From: Astrothelium macrocarpum
Taxonomy: Eukaryota > Ascomycota > Dothideomycetes > Trypetheliales > Trypetheliaceae
Direction of reading: 5' to 3'
DNA length: 64,000 nucleotides
Assembly: GCA_021030915.1 (NCBI GenBank)
Contig: JAGEMR010000015.1
Location: 186,001-250,000, forward strand
Under the pieces are notes generated by a model that did not search any database, was not told where the DNA came from, and was given only the letters and a program-made list of their open reading frames with translations. Below are positions 43,683-54,766 of the stretch, piece by piece. Position 1 is the stretch's first letter, and every line of letters starts with the position of its first letter. The position numbers were made by a program, and so were the translations under genes.

Positions 43683-45329
43683 ATGGTCAACGTATTCGGG
43701 AACAAGAAAGACGACAATCTGGATAGGGACAATGCCGATGCCCCACGTCAAAGCGAAGATGACAGACGCCGTGAGAGTAGAGAACCTGACGAGCGGACCA
43801 GACTGCTCCCTCAGCAGCGTCGACCACCACATCAAGATGGATATCTAGATCCTGATGATCCAGCAGTAAGTTAACACAAGTTCAACTCCACCCTTCACCC
43901 TCCTCACTCTAATCCTCTCCAGGTCTCCCCTTACAACCTCTGGAGTGTCCGCTTTACCCGCTACCTCACCGTCCTTTTCCTCGTCATCACCTTCCTCTGG
44001 TGGGTGCTCCTACTCGTCTGCATCTTCGTCTCTCCCCCCGGCATGCACTCGCGCGGCTCGGGCTTCTTCGACTTCTCCTACACTACCCTAACCATCGGCA
44101 ACCTCCTCGTCGCCTTGCTCTTCTTCTCCGCGCCCTCCAGCGCCATGCGTGTCTCCACTGGCATCGTTGCCGCCCTGCTACTCGTCGACATGATCATCAT
44201 CCTCGCCGTACCCCGGCTGCGCGCTGAAGAAGGCGGTGTCGGCATCGCCAGCGTCATCTGGGCCGTCGTCATTGCCACTTGGTGCATCATCGCTGACCGT
44301 GTTGTCGCCTGGGGCAAGCGCGAGGAAGAAGAGCGTCTAACAGGCCGCCCGGAAACGCGACGCACGCTGCGCGAATGGCTTGCCGTTCTCGTCGCAACCA
44401 CTATCCTCGCCATCTACATTGTAATTGTCATTCTCACCACAGGCACCTTGACCCTGCGCGCCCTCGACGCAGGCCTGCCGCCCCCAGGACAACGTTATCC
44501 TGTCGATGCTGGGAAATACGCCGTCCACCTCTCCTGCGTCGGCAATGCAACAGATGCCCCGACCATGCTACTAGAAGCCGGCGAGCACCCCGCGGAAGCC
44601 GCATTCGAGCACTGGGCCTACGCCGCCCTGCAAAACGGCACCATCCAACGGTACTGCTACTGGGACCGTCCAGGGTATGCCTGGTCCGACAACGCGCCGT
44701 CGCCGCACTCGGCAGGCATGTCTGCTGACGCCTTGTCCGAGGCGCTCGCGTGGGCTGGGGAAGAGGGTCCTTGGATCCTCGTGTCGGCTGGCTATGGCAG
44801 CGTGGTGAGTCGGATTTTTGCGTCGCGGCAACGCGGGGTCCGAGGGATGATGCTCGTCGATCCGTTACATGAGGACCTATTGCGGACGGTGGGGAATCCC
44901 GCGAAAGGGTTCACCACGTGGGGATGGGGCGTGCTGTCGCCGTTGGGAGTGACGCGCATTGGAGGCGCGGTGTTCAAGGGGCGGACGATGCAGGATCGCG
45001 TGTATGGACGGGACGTGGGAAAAGGAGGCAAGATGCTGAAGGCACGGTTGCAAGAGAATTTGGTGGCGGAGAGCTTTTCGTTGAGGGAGGTGGGGCAGAG
45101 TCGGAAGATCCAAAGTCGAGAGACGCCAGTTGTGGTGGTGAGTTCGGGGGTCAAGTGTGGGAGTGATGCCGAGTGGAGAGAAAAGCAGGAGGATCTGACG
45201 AGTTTGACGGATAGGTTGTTGGGATGGGATGTGGTTGGTCAAGCACCACATGAAGTGTGGAAAACATTAGAGGGGCGTAGGGTTATGGAGAAGAGGCTTA
45301 AGGAGTTGGTGAAAGCGGCGGAGAAGTAA
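43683..45329 (+). CDS. DUF2417 polytopic membrane protein with hydrolase-like domain
   Basis: Exons are 43683-43865 and 43923-45329, in phase 0 with a 57-nt intron. The product is 529 aa. Residues 1-60 are charged (MVNVFGNKKDD, DERTRLL, a dileucine-type vacuolar sorting signal). About five membrane spans follow between 75 and 240, beginning RYLTVLFLVITFLWWVLLL. The C-terminal half is an alpha/beta-hydrolase-like domain with YCYWDRPGYAWSDN at about 304-317. The expected nucleophile elbow reads LVSAGYGSVVSR at 347-358, so the serine position is Gly (G351). It may therefore be non-catalytic. The family is fungal and its function unknown; vacuolar location is inferred from the dileucine motif only. 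Confidence 0.88.
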
Positions 45330-45613
45330 CGGAATTTTAACATTGTGATTTCCAGTCCGGTAAGTGCTTTTTTGTTTGTTTCTCGGCGTTGAGCTCGGTG
45401 AACTTTAGGCTCTGAGCAATACTTTGGCGGCTTTTCTACATGCATCCATTGGAGGGAGCGAAAGGCACTAGCGACTATGATTGTTTGAACATATGTGCGT
45501 TTGCATTTTCTCCTGACGAACAAACCGGGTATCTCATGCAACATGAAACATGAACTCCTCTACAAGTGCGATGCCGTGATAGGAAATGGAATGCCTCTAC
45601 TCTCATTCCCAAG

Positions 45614-46854
45614 CTAGCGTATGTCTCCATCGATGCCATCAGTGCTAGTCTCCTCGTCTCGTTCACCATCGCCAGATGTTTCACTTTCACCCTCGTCTCC
45701 TTCCATAGGGTCCACGATCTCATCGTCGTCTTCCGTCTCGTAAACCTCCGTTCCCATATGTGCATCTGCGGCCACTCCTCTGCTCGGTCCCGCATCAAAA
45801 CCCGCCTCCGCCGTCATTGCCACCACCGGATCTCTGCCTGCCCACCCCACCATTCTGTCTGCTGGCCTTTGAAAAATGCTCAACTGCCCCTCGCCTTCAT
45901 TCAACACCATCGCCTCGCGATGCCGACGTCTCCGTAGCTCCGTCTCCTCAGGCGACTCTTCCCACAGCGGCTGCCTCGTACTATCACGGTTGGAGCTGGA
46001 TGCAAACGACGGCTCATGTGCAGATTCATCTGTTGAAGCCCGCGTTCGACGCCGGCGCATAGTCAGGATGTTCTCGCGTAATTGCGTCGGGAGTGTATAG
46101 GTAGCGCCACTGATTTGCATGGTACGGCCGTCTTCACTGCCGTTGGGCCCCTCCGCATCTCGGGCGGTGGAAGATGACCTATTGTACTGCCTATGAAGTG
46201 ACGCAAGTTCACTTGTAGCTTGCAGGGCGGGATCTTGGGTGTCGATGGTGCGGTGATAGGGTTCGGGTACGCCAAAGCCGTGGCTACGGAGGAGGTCGGC
46301 AACGAGGGTGGCAGGGATACGGGCAGAGGGATGAATAGATGAGAGCTCGGAGCGGAAAGTGCCAGAGGCTTTCGGATCGGCAAGAAAGCGCTTGATGAGG
46401 ATGCGGGTACTTGCATGGCGGATGTCTGGGTTCGGGTGCTCGGCGAGGACGCGAAGGGAATTGAGCGAGATTGCTATGAAGGTACATGTGAGCAAGCTCG
46501 GACGGTAAGAGTCGTGACAAGTAGAGACAAAGTCGTTTACGGACAGATATTCAGAAGATAAGGGCACGAGGAAGACAGACAGTTTTCTTGCGCTTTTATT
46601 GGATCCTCTTCGGGCTCTGGCTCTTCGGTGAGAGTAGTGAGCTCAACGATGTCATTCAGGCCATATGCAATGCCCTTTGTAGCTAAAAACAAGAAAGCTC
46701 CTATGCCAAGAAGTCAGAGGGATTCAGTGCAGTCTATCGCTCGTCGACTTTTTGAATATCTGAACGGTTGAAGAAAGCATCAGAGGGTCAGACTGGTAAG
46801 AGCAGACGTACCAAGACCTAGCCACAACCAGTGATCATCGATTCTCCAAGCCAT
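45614..46854 (-). CDS. Small membrane-anchored protein with helical-repeat core, unknown function
   Basis: Exons are 46812-46854, 46581-46700 and 45614-46473, introns 111 and 107 nt. The product is about 340 aa. It begins MAWRIDDHWLWLGLG and the first ~35 residues form one membrane segment (AFLFLATKGIAYGL), followed by acidic EEPEPEEDPIKAQEN. Two or three armadillo-like helices follow (SLNSLRVLAEHPNPDIRHAS). A disordered tail contains the basic RRRRHREAMVLNEGEG and ends very acidic. The pattern matches uncharacterised fungal proteins I recall. The second donor (GTCTGT at 46580) is non-standard and was chosen because only it keeps frame; the start and core are more certain than this join. It is divergent from the TMEM14 gene by 192 bp. 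Confidence 0.68.
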
Positions 46855-47046
46855 GAGTACGCTCCCTACGAAGATCAAAAGTGTGAACAAACATGTTGAG
46901 CTCGGTAGCTGGTAACATGCATGTCTGGAGGAATGGCGAGGCAGCTTGGACGTTGCGATTGACACCTCCGCTCTGCATCTTTCCCCCGCCGTTGACAGCA
47001 CCCTCACTCCACGATAACCTACACTCACGAGACCATTCTATTCATC

Positions 47047-47496
47047 ATGGTAAGCTGGATCAATTCCTAGTCTAGTTAAATTCCCATCGATTTCTAACTG
47101 ATGGATTCAGACATTGTCACAAATTGCATACGTACTGGCCGGCCTCACGGCTGGTGGAGGCACAATGGGTTATGTCCGAACCGGTTCCGTTCCTTCCATA
47201 GCTGCAGGATGTACTGTTGGCGCTCTAGTACGAATTTCACTTTCTTGACCTAGTGGTCCAGGTATCTGCAGACTAACGCAGCTCCTCTGTAGTATGCTTT
47301 GGGTGGATACCGTATCCAGAACAAGCAACCCTATGGTGTTGAGTTGGCCTTGCTCGCATCTCTTGTCCTTGCCGGTTCCTCACTTCCACGTGCACTTAAG
47401 ACTCAGAAACCTTTGCCAATTGGGTTGAGTGTGTTGGCTGCGTTTGGTCTGTATAACTTTGGTATGGCGTATCGAAATGGTGTTAGTGGAAGATAG
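47047..47496 (+). CDS. TMEM14-family membrane protein
   Basis: Three exons, 47047-47049, 47111-47227 and 47293-47496. The first coding exon is the ATG alone, directly followed by the donor GTAAGC. The product is 107 aa: MTLSQIAYVLAGLTAGGGTM, then TMEM14 features G-G-x-M-G-Y and the repeated small-residue helices, with ALGGYRIQNKQPYGVELALL and SVLAAFGLYNFGMAYRNG at the end. Four short membrane helices fill the chain. Animal TMEM14C is a mitochondrial inner-membrane protein involved in porphyrin handling; transfer of that role to this fungal homologue is inference. A length of ~105 aa is usual. Confidence 0.9.
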
Positions 47497-47834
47497 AAGC
47501 GATGTGCGGGTGAAGATGTGCAAATAAGCGTGATTGTTTTGGAAAGAAACTAGGTTGTGCTACCAATTTAAGCTCCTCTTTATTGACGTACCTAGTTTCG
47601 AATGTATACTATTCATTGCAGGTTACTCTAGAAGCCCTGCCTGAAAAAGTCTCATTGTGAAACTCATTCCTCAATTTTCTAGATCTAGCTTCAAGCCTTT
47701 CGCGTTCTTTACATAGCCAATACACATAATTCAGTTGTCAGCAGCCATAAGCTTTGCTCAGCGATTACTTTTCATACATTTTCGTCAGGCATGATGCATC
47801 CTTCAAGGTACGCCCAACCATCAATTCCATATTC

Positions 47835-49569
47835 TTAGCTCTTCTCGAACGATGCACTTTCACGAACAGTCACTCGCTCTTCCTCTTCTTCATGTACAAG
47901 TCGACCAATCTTTGTGCTCTCCGTCAGCACCTTGCGCGCTTCATCATCATCGACTCGCATGTCCTCCTTGATGAGGCACATGGCAAGCTCCGGGACCAAG
48001 ACTGATTGGACATATCCTGTAATACCTCCATCACCAAGAGAAAGTAAGTCGTCCGAGCCTGCGAGATGTCGGATCCGATCCGAAAATCGATCCATGATGG
48101 CTTCCATCCTGTGCAATGCATATCAGATATGGTTTAGAAACAACATCATATCTCGGGTAGTTAACATCCAGCTTTGAAATAAATCATACTTACATAAGTC
48201 TTGCCCCTCTTGTTCCATAATATCCTGGGACGAATTTGTACAAAGACGTTTCGTCATTCGTCGAGATTGCAGTCTGGCGAAGAGTTCTATGCCTCCCACT
48301 CTTGGCCTTTTCTTCAAGTCTCTCGCGATACCAGCTCCCCCTTTTCTGGTCTAAGACATCGCCAATATAATCAAGGTGGCGCATTAATCGTTTTGGAAAT
48401 CTGAACCATTCGATATCTGGATACCCAGCAGCTTTGTACTCTTCCACTGCGCTCCGGCGCTTATGGGCATGACAAAAGAGCGCTTGCTTGCGAACACTCA
48501 TGCGAGGTGCATAGTTGGAGAATTCGTCCAGAAACGACCGTTCAACGATCTCGTCACATACAGGGCAAGTGGTATAAGGAGAGTCATGGGGGGTTTGTGA
48601 GGAGTTGAGTGGCAAATCAAGAGCTTCTCCAGCAAAATCCAGAACCACGCTCTCGCGCGGAGAGCTTAGTGAAGAATCCGACCCATTGGTTGGCCAACCA
48701 TTGCGTGACTCAACGTCGTTCGAAGGGCGGAGAGAGGAGCTAAGATGGCCAAATTCATATTGGGATGGGTTCCTAAAGCCATTTCCCTTCTTATTCGATT
48801 TCTTAGACTCGATCTCAGTTGAAAAGGTTTTGCGCCGTCTACCCCTGGCATCCTTGTACATCCGATCATTCAAAAGGCCAGAACTCGAATCGCTCTCGGA
48901 CTCAGACTCGGAGGAACTGGTATGGGCATTGTCTGACTTTCTTTTTACAGGATCCTTAAATGATGAACTCGACTTGTATCCTACTCGCGATGACGGGATT
49001 GACCGTGGGTTTTGAAACTCATCTGTCCTCTTTCCGATAGCCTTCTTATCCTGATGTTTCTGCCTTGATATAGTGTGCACGTTTTTAAATGTATATTTAC
49101 GCGTTGTATTTCTGGCAGACTTGACGCCATTGCTACTCTGGAAACCGCTGGGATCATTGTCAGAATTGGAATTGCCTCTTGCATGCACAGTCTTTTCTGG
49201 GTCACGTCGAGTAGACCGCCGCTCCCGTTGCCTTTTATGCTTCTCAATTTTTGAAGAAGCTGGCTGGCGAAGGGTTTCTAGCTTTGGTTTCTCGATTATA
49301 TTCGGTTGCTTTTCACTATTGTCATGATCCGAAATGGAACTAATTGGTGAGGCGGACAACCGTTCCCTCTGAGCTGTTCCGGGAATCGCAGTCACATCTT
49401 TCGGTTGGATTGAGCCACCTTCAGTTCGTCTAGTCCCCTCACGCCGTTGACGCTTTGGTTCTGGAATCGGATACGGTTCATGGTCCTCCTCTCGGGCATG
49501 TGCCTTGTTCCCGACCGTCTTCAATAATTTTGGACCCTCCGCCGAAAGCCCCACATGACGACGAACCAT
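47835..49569 (-). CDS. RTC4-like domain protein
   Basis: Exons are 48194-49569 and 47835-48108 with an 85-nt intron, joined RLMMEAIMDRFSDRI. The product is 549 aa. Residues 1-330 are disordered, rich in Ser, Arg, Lys and Asp with several basic stretches (KRQRREGTRR), consistent with nuclear location. The C-terminal ~210 residues fit the RTC4 domain: a CPVCDE pair, ALFCHAHKRRSAVEEYKAAGY, IEWFRFPKRL, then KFVPGYYGTRG. Yeast Rtc4 was found in a screen on telomere capping; its biochemical role is unknown. The zinc-like CxxC plus C-x-H may bind metal. It is convergent with the TMEM14 gene. Confidence 0.85.
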
Positions 49570-50283
49570 TTGTCACGTTACGTGAGCCTCCGGACCTCTC
49601 CAGACGCGATTCAGAGTTAAAGATCATGAACGCGATCATGAGCTGACGTGTAGCTAACAGGCTAAGACCGCGAGATCTGCTGACCGTCGGCGGCTAGATT
49701 TTCCGGTCCGAGATAATACTACATTTAGACATATTGCAGTCCTCCTTTCAGATCACGTATTACCGGAGTCGAGAGCATCAACAAAGGCTCTAAAGACATT
49801 ATTCTCGATAATTACAGAAAGTTTCGCTAGGTGAAGATCCTGACAGACATTAAAAGCCTATCATCTCAGCCAAGTAACGAATCCATGCACCACGCTACTC
49901 TCACCAGATCACGACGTACATACACCAAGCCTCTACAACCTTTGAGTACGCAATACGATGATTCAGTACAGAGCATTGTACTCATTCCTGATGTGCCAAG
50001 ATACTTGGATTCTCATGAACCTTGAGGATGTTGCAAGTACGCCGATGCCTGATTGGTGCGCCGAACTTTGCTCCTATTTTCCCCGCATTTACTGTTACAG
50101 CCGCATCATGTCATGGTGCAGAATGCTTTCAACGGTCTCTCGGCAGCTATACATGCGTACCTAATATTAATAATGAACCACCTCCGCATTTTCGGTTGTC
50201 CATGGATGTAGTACGGTTGGGTCCTTGCTAAAGATCTCACTGCAGATAAATGACGTACAAATTTTGGCTCGAGAAACGCTACT

Positions 50284-50291
50284 ATATAAAT
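50284..50291 (+). promoter_or_regulatory. TATA box of the MRJP-like gene
   Basis: TATATAAA lies 63 bp before the ATG at 50354, in good position for a short-leader inducible fungal promoter. It is the clearest TATA element in the window. Confidence 0.5.
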
Positions 50292-50327
50292 TTACAATTT
50301 CATCAGAAGTAAGTGTCATTTCTTAAG

Positions 50328-50351
50328 ATGTCAGATGTTAGTATTGTGTAA
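50328..50351 (+). promoter_or_regulatory. Seven-codon upstream ORF
   Basis: ATG at 50328 opens a frame encoding MSDVSIV and stops with TAA at 50349-50351, two bases before the main ATG. If the transcript starts at the TATA box, this frame is in the leader and could damp translation or allow reinitiation. Confidence 0.35.
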
Positions 50352-50353
50352 AG

Positions 50354-51551
50354 ATGATGTCAGCAAGCTTGAAAATTGCTCTCTTCGCGTCCGTTTTCTT
50401 GTTTCGCCTCGTAGCTCTACAATCGTATCATGGCCCAGAAGATCCTCGCCTCAACATCGAAGTAATTCTTGATGTTCCTTCCACTGGTCCAAGTACGACG
50501 ACCGATGGTCGGATCTTCTTCGTTCTTAATAGAGTGGATGGTTCCACAGGTCCTCAACTTGTAGAGTATCATCGATCGAACAACAGTACGACGGCTTTCC
50601 CAAACGAGGAATGGAACTCGTATTCGGAAGGCAAAGATCCAGCAAACCACTTTCTTGGAGTCAACTCACAACGTGTGGGTCCTGATGGGAATCTCTGGGT
50701 CGTTGACAAAGGCGCGACGTCCTTTGGATCCCCCGTGGATTTGCCCTATGGACCAAAGGTTGTTGTCGTTGACCTTAAATCGAATCAAGTCTCTCGAACA
50801 TACCCGATGGGAAACGCGACTCGCTCGACCAGTCTGTTGGACGATATTCGATTCCATAACTCAACTGGTAAAGCGTATCTTACCGATGCTGGAAGTCCTG
50901 GGCTCATTGTCCTTGATCTTGCCACCGGCAGCACGATCCGGGTACTTGATGATCACATCTCGACGAAAGAATACATGCCCGTGTCCGCAGAAGGAACAAT
51001 CATGTACGCACAGGATAAGCCGTTCTACATCTATTCCGATCAACTTGAAGTCTCGCCTGATGGTACTTATTTCTATTACCAGCCTTCCTCAGGCGGTATG
51101 AGCCGAATCAAGACAGAGTGGCTAGATCAAGCTTTCTACAACTCTTCTCTGAACTCGGATGCTATCCTTGGCCAATACGTTGAGCCTTACGCTTTTACTC
51201 CACCCACCGGTGGTACCGCCATTGATGCTGATGGTAATGAATTGCGATCTGCTTGAAAGAGTCGCCAAAGATTACTAATGAATACCAGGTAACATTTACG
51301 ATAGCGATGTTGATAGCCAAAGAATCATCAAGATCAGTCCTAATGGTACGATGACAACAATGGTCCAAGATCCGAGGCTGCTTTGGGTGGATGCCATGTG
51401 GATTGATTCGGTACAGCAGCGGCTCTGGATGTCTGCAGCACAGCTGAATCGAGGCGTCCCATTTAATAATGGTACAAACAAAATCGTGAAACCACTATAC
51501 GTCTTCAGTATCGATATCGGAGTTGGACCTTCACCAATTGATCATGCCTAA
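50354..51551 (+). CDS. Secreted Yellow/major royal jelly protein family member
   Basis: Exons are 50354-51233 and 51289-51551 with a 55-nt intron, joined DADGNIYDSDVDSQR. The product is 380 aa. Residues 1-22 form a signal peptide (LKIALFASVFLFRLVALQS). The MRJP/Yellow six-bladed propeller follows, with SQRVGPDGNLWVVDKGA, KVVVVDLKSNQVSR, LLDDIRFHNSTGKAYLTDAG and a late ISPNGTMTTM block. Many N-x-S/T sites (NNSTT, NATRS, NSTGK, NSSLN) fit secretion. In fungi the family is patchy and its role is unknown; insect members include dopachrome-converting and amine-binding proteins. I would not assign a reaction. It is convergent with the permease. Confidence 0.88.
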
Positions 51552-51735
51552 AACTGGGATTGACACTCAATTTATTTGATCAGGCTGTCCATTGTCATTG
51601 ATTGAGCTTGGGTTTCATCAATCTCGACTTTCTCATTCCATCTTCAGACCGTCTCCATTATAACAGAGGTAGAAAAAAGCACAGGGCTTCTTCGAACAGT
51701 CAGAAGTTCTTGCATATACACTTTTCTCAAATCTA

Positions 51736-53561
51736 TCATAGCCGATGCTCCGCATTGCCGTCGAAATCATGTACCTTGTTCATGACTTGTACCTCTAAAC
51801 CCGCATTGTCGATATCGTGTCGGAAATTTTCTTCCTTCGCTTTCACTTCTGCCATGACCGTGTTATGTGCCTTTCTAGCAGGTTTAATCTCAAACAGTCT
51901 ATCCATAAACTCAAGCGGAACTCCCTTGGTCTCTGGGATGAGAAAGTAGACAAATACAATCGACACAATCATCATGGAAGCGAAAAGAAAATAGACACCG
52001 CATCCAGAACGGCCCATGGTGTCGAACATTTGTGGTGTGAAGCGAGACACAAGAAAATTCCATAGCCAATTATTAGCGGATGCAGAAGCTTGACCTAGAG
52101 ACCTGGATTGAAGTTAACCTATATTGTTTGCTGTGATGTGCTAAATGGCCACTATGCAACATTTACCTTGTGTGCAAGTCGAAAATCTCCGCATTGAGGA
52201 CCCATGGAGTACCGTTCCAGGTTGGTGTATAAAACGTTGTCCAAAGGTAGAAGAAAAAGATGGCAGCAATACCTCCACTGGATAGTTTTGCGTCGGCATC
52301 GTTGACATGAGCAGCGGGATTGCTCCTGTAGACATCTTCCAAAAAGAAATTAGTGACGTTCGAGTAGCTAATTTTTACCAAAGGCTCTTGTCGACTTACA
52401 AGCACCAATGATCCACATGCAAACCGATCCGCCAAATCCTCCAATCATTAGCAAGATGCGACGTCCAATATTGTCAATCAGCCATAATAGCCAGACAATA
52501 GTGAATACAGTTTTCACAACGCCAAATAAACCTGTAGTGAAAAAACTGTTATCTGTACCACGAATACCGAGGCTTTTGAATATCGTGGGACCTATCACAT
52601 GTAAGCGTCGAACACACTTCGGACATGACTTAGGCTGACTATAGTAATTGACGGCGTTGATACCAGAGCCATTTTGCCACATATAAAGCAGACCACCTAT
52701 GATGAATCGCCACAGGATTTTTCGGTTGCGACCAACAGCCCTGAACGGCTTCCAGAATCCAATCCCGATACTCGATTTCTGCGCTTCTAAAGCCGCGTCG
52801 ATGAATGACAACTCTTCGACAATGTAAGCGTGTTGAGCATCAAGATTTCGAATCCAGCACAGGTTGCGCAGCGCTTCTTGCCGACGGCCTTTTGACAATA
52901 ACCACCGAGGCGATTCTCGAATCCACAAGCTTCCGATTCCCAACAGACTGGCTGGAATAAGCTGGACAGCGAACGGAATTAGCCACTGGGAATGATCCGC
53001 GGGGTGGTGCTCGCTCAGCCCATAGTTAACCCAAAAGCCAACTAATCCTCCAACCTGCCATCCCATTTCGAACAATCCCACCAATTGACCTCGCACGGCA
53101 GGAGGTGCGATCTCGCTGATGTATATAGGCGTACACATAGAGGTTCCCCCGATTCCAAACCCACCTAGCACTCGTCCAGCATAAATTAGCCCAAGCCCAC
53201 GAGTGCCGGTAGCACCAAGTGTTAGGCCCGCACCGACAATGAAAATGAGGGAGAAGACCACAAGCGACTTCTTACGGCCCAGGAAATGATTTGAAACATA
53301 AGCGAAAAGCGCGCTGAAAAAGGCGCCAGCCTGGTAAAGAGATACCACATTAGCTTCTACCAGCGCCAATTGAGATGCAGTGAGCTCAGCAAATTTGAAT
53401 TCTTTCTGGAAGGATGGTAAAGAAATCGTAGTGCCGATGAAGGCAGAATCATAGCCGATGGTGCAAGAAGCAAAGCATGTAATTGAGGCACAAATCCACA
53501 CCCTCCAATTATAAACTTGCTTCGGTGTAGGCCGATCCTCGACCACAGTAAAGAGACCCAT
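51736..53561 (-). CDS. MFS sugar/quinate-type permease
   Basis: Proton symporter of the sugar transporter family, closest in feel to fungal quinate permeases (QutD/qa-y). Exons are 52640-53561, 52400-52591, 52167-52335 and 51736-52102, introns 48-64 nt. Joins give NAVNYYSPTIFKSLG, WIIGAYVYRSNPAAH and LHTRSLGQASASANNW. The product is 549 aa with 12 spans. Start PTPKQVYNWRVWICA and ASCTIGYDSAFIGTT match the quinate branch; sugar-porter signatures are GRVLGGFGIGG, RESPRWLL and the late PETKGVPLEFMDRLFE. No quinate dehydrogenase or dehydratase genes are next to it, so the substrate could be another polyol or acid. The acceptor before YVYRSN (AAG at 52336) is atypical, but neighbours give a stop codon. 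Confidence 0.9.
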
Positions 53562-54766
53562 CGTGGTTACGTGAGAGACAAGGAACTTGTATCCTTTCCA
53601 ACTTCAAATATTTGGCTGGAGGTGCAGCTAACATGTTATCTACTCTCAATATTCTTATCTAGACGGATATACTGGCCGGAATAGCTACACCGGTTGCGCG
53701 CCCCATAAGTGTATTTCGGATATCCCATGTACTGAGCTTACAGTGCGAAGCGGGCGGCGTGACTAGCAAGGGTGAGATTTTTTCCAAGCAATCGGCGCTG
53801 GAGGAGGAACAGTGGGGAAGAGGCTGGGTACGAAATGTTTCACCGGTTCGCTGTTCAGTGACCCCTGAACATGCTGATCTTGAAATATTACACGCTAAGG
53901 ACGAAAACGGCATAATAGTTCGGTCGACTAAAGCTTTCCGCATGGGGCCATGGATTGAGTGACGACTTTCAGATACCTCAAACTACCCAATGACCCTGGG
54001 CATGTGGGCATGCCTTAATAGGAGCTCAGAACAGAAGATGCCAATGCTTAGTAAAGCATCGCAACAAACTCGCAAGTAAAAGATGTAGCCAATCTCGAGG
54101 ATAGCACTTATCCTTTTAGTGATCCGGTTTGGCATTTGATCTCGCCTCTATTACGACAATTGGACTATTGTTGGAGTAAGACCCACTATAACTTATTGCT
54201 GAAAGCAACTTTTCGAGTTGAAACAAATTTCTGGACTCAATCAAAGATCCTATTTCTTGAGTGAAGATAGCCTTTATCCGAGCCTCAAAATCGTATAATA
54301 ACACTGGAGAAACATCGTCAACTTTGAAGCGCAAGATTTGTGCAAGGTCGCCACGCCGATCGGCACTTCGTCGCTATGGCCCAACACCTCCCGTCTCGCC
54401 GCTCTGCTCAGCCCATCCCATCCCATCACCACTCCTAGATTGAGCTTCCCCAACCGTCGCCTCGCCTAGCTCCTACACCCTCCTCTCCGAATGTGCTGAA
54501 CGACACGCCGCTCGCTGAGGATTACACTCATCGACAGCGGTCGCATTCTCCTCACGGCGCCAGTTCATCAAGTGGGTACGCCTCGACGGCTACCCGATAA
54601 GCATGAGCCCACCTTGAGGGTATTAACGTCAGCGAGCTTCACAAAATCGTAAACCCGGGCGCTGAATCTACAAGTCGGGAAGGCATAGGCGTATGAACCT
54701 GGAGGTCCCGTTGATCAATCTCTTCACAGTCTACGTCGCCTCAGCCGAGAGGCCAGATGCAGTGGC
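53562..54766. other. 1.2-kb intergenic region, no gene seen
   Basis: Lies between the permease start and the stop of the CorA-like gene. Open frames are short and without motifs. I see no repeats longer than a few bases. Confidence 0.5.

Larger units (their letters stand above)
49570..50353. other. Intergenic region with the MRJP-like gene promoter
   Basis: About 780 bp between the divergent RTC4-like and MRJP-like genes. A clear TATA box and a short upstream reading frame lie at its right end, annotated separately. I see no gene. Confidence 0.5.
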
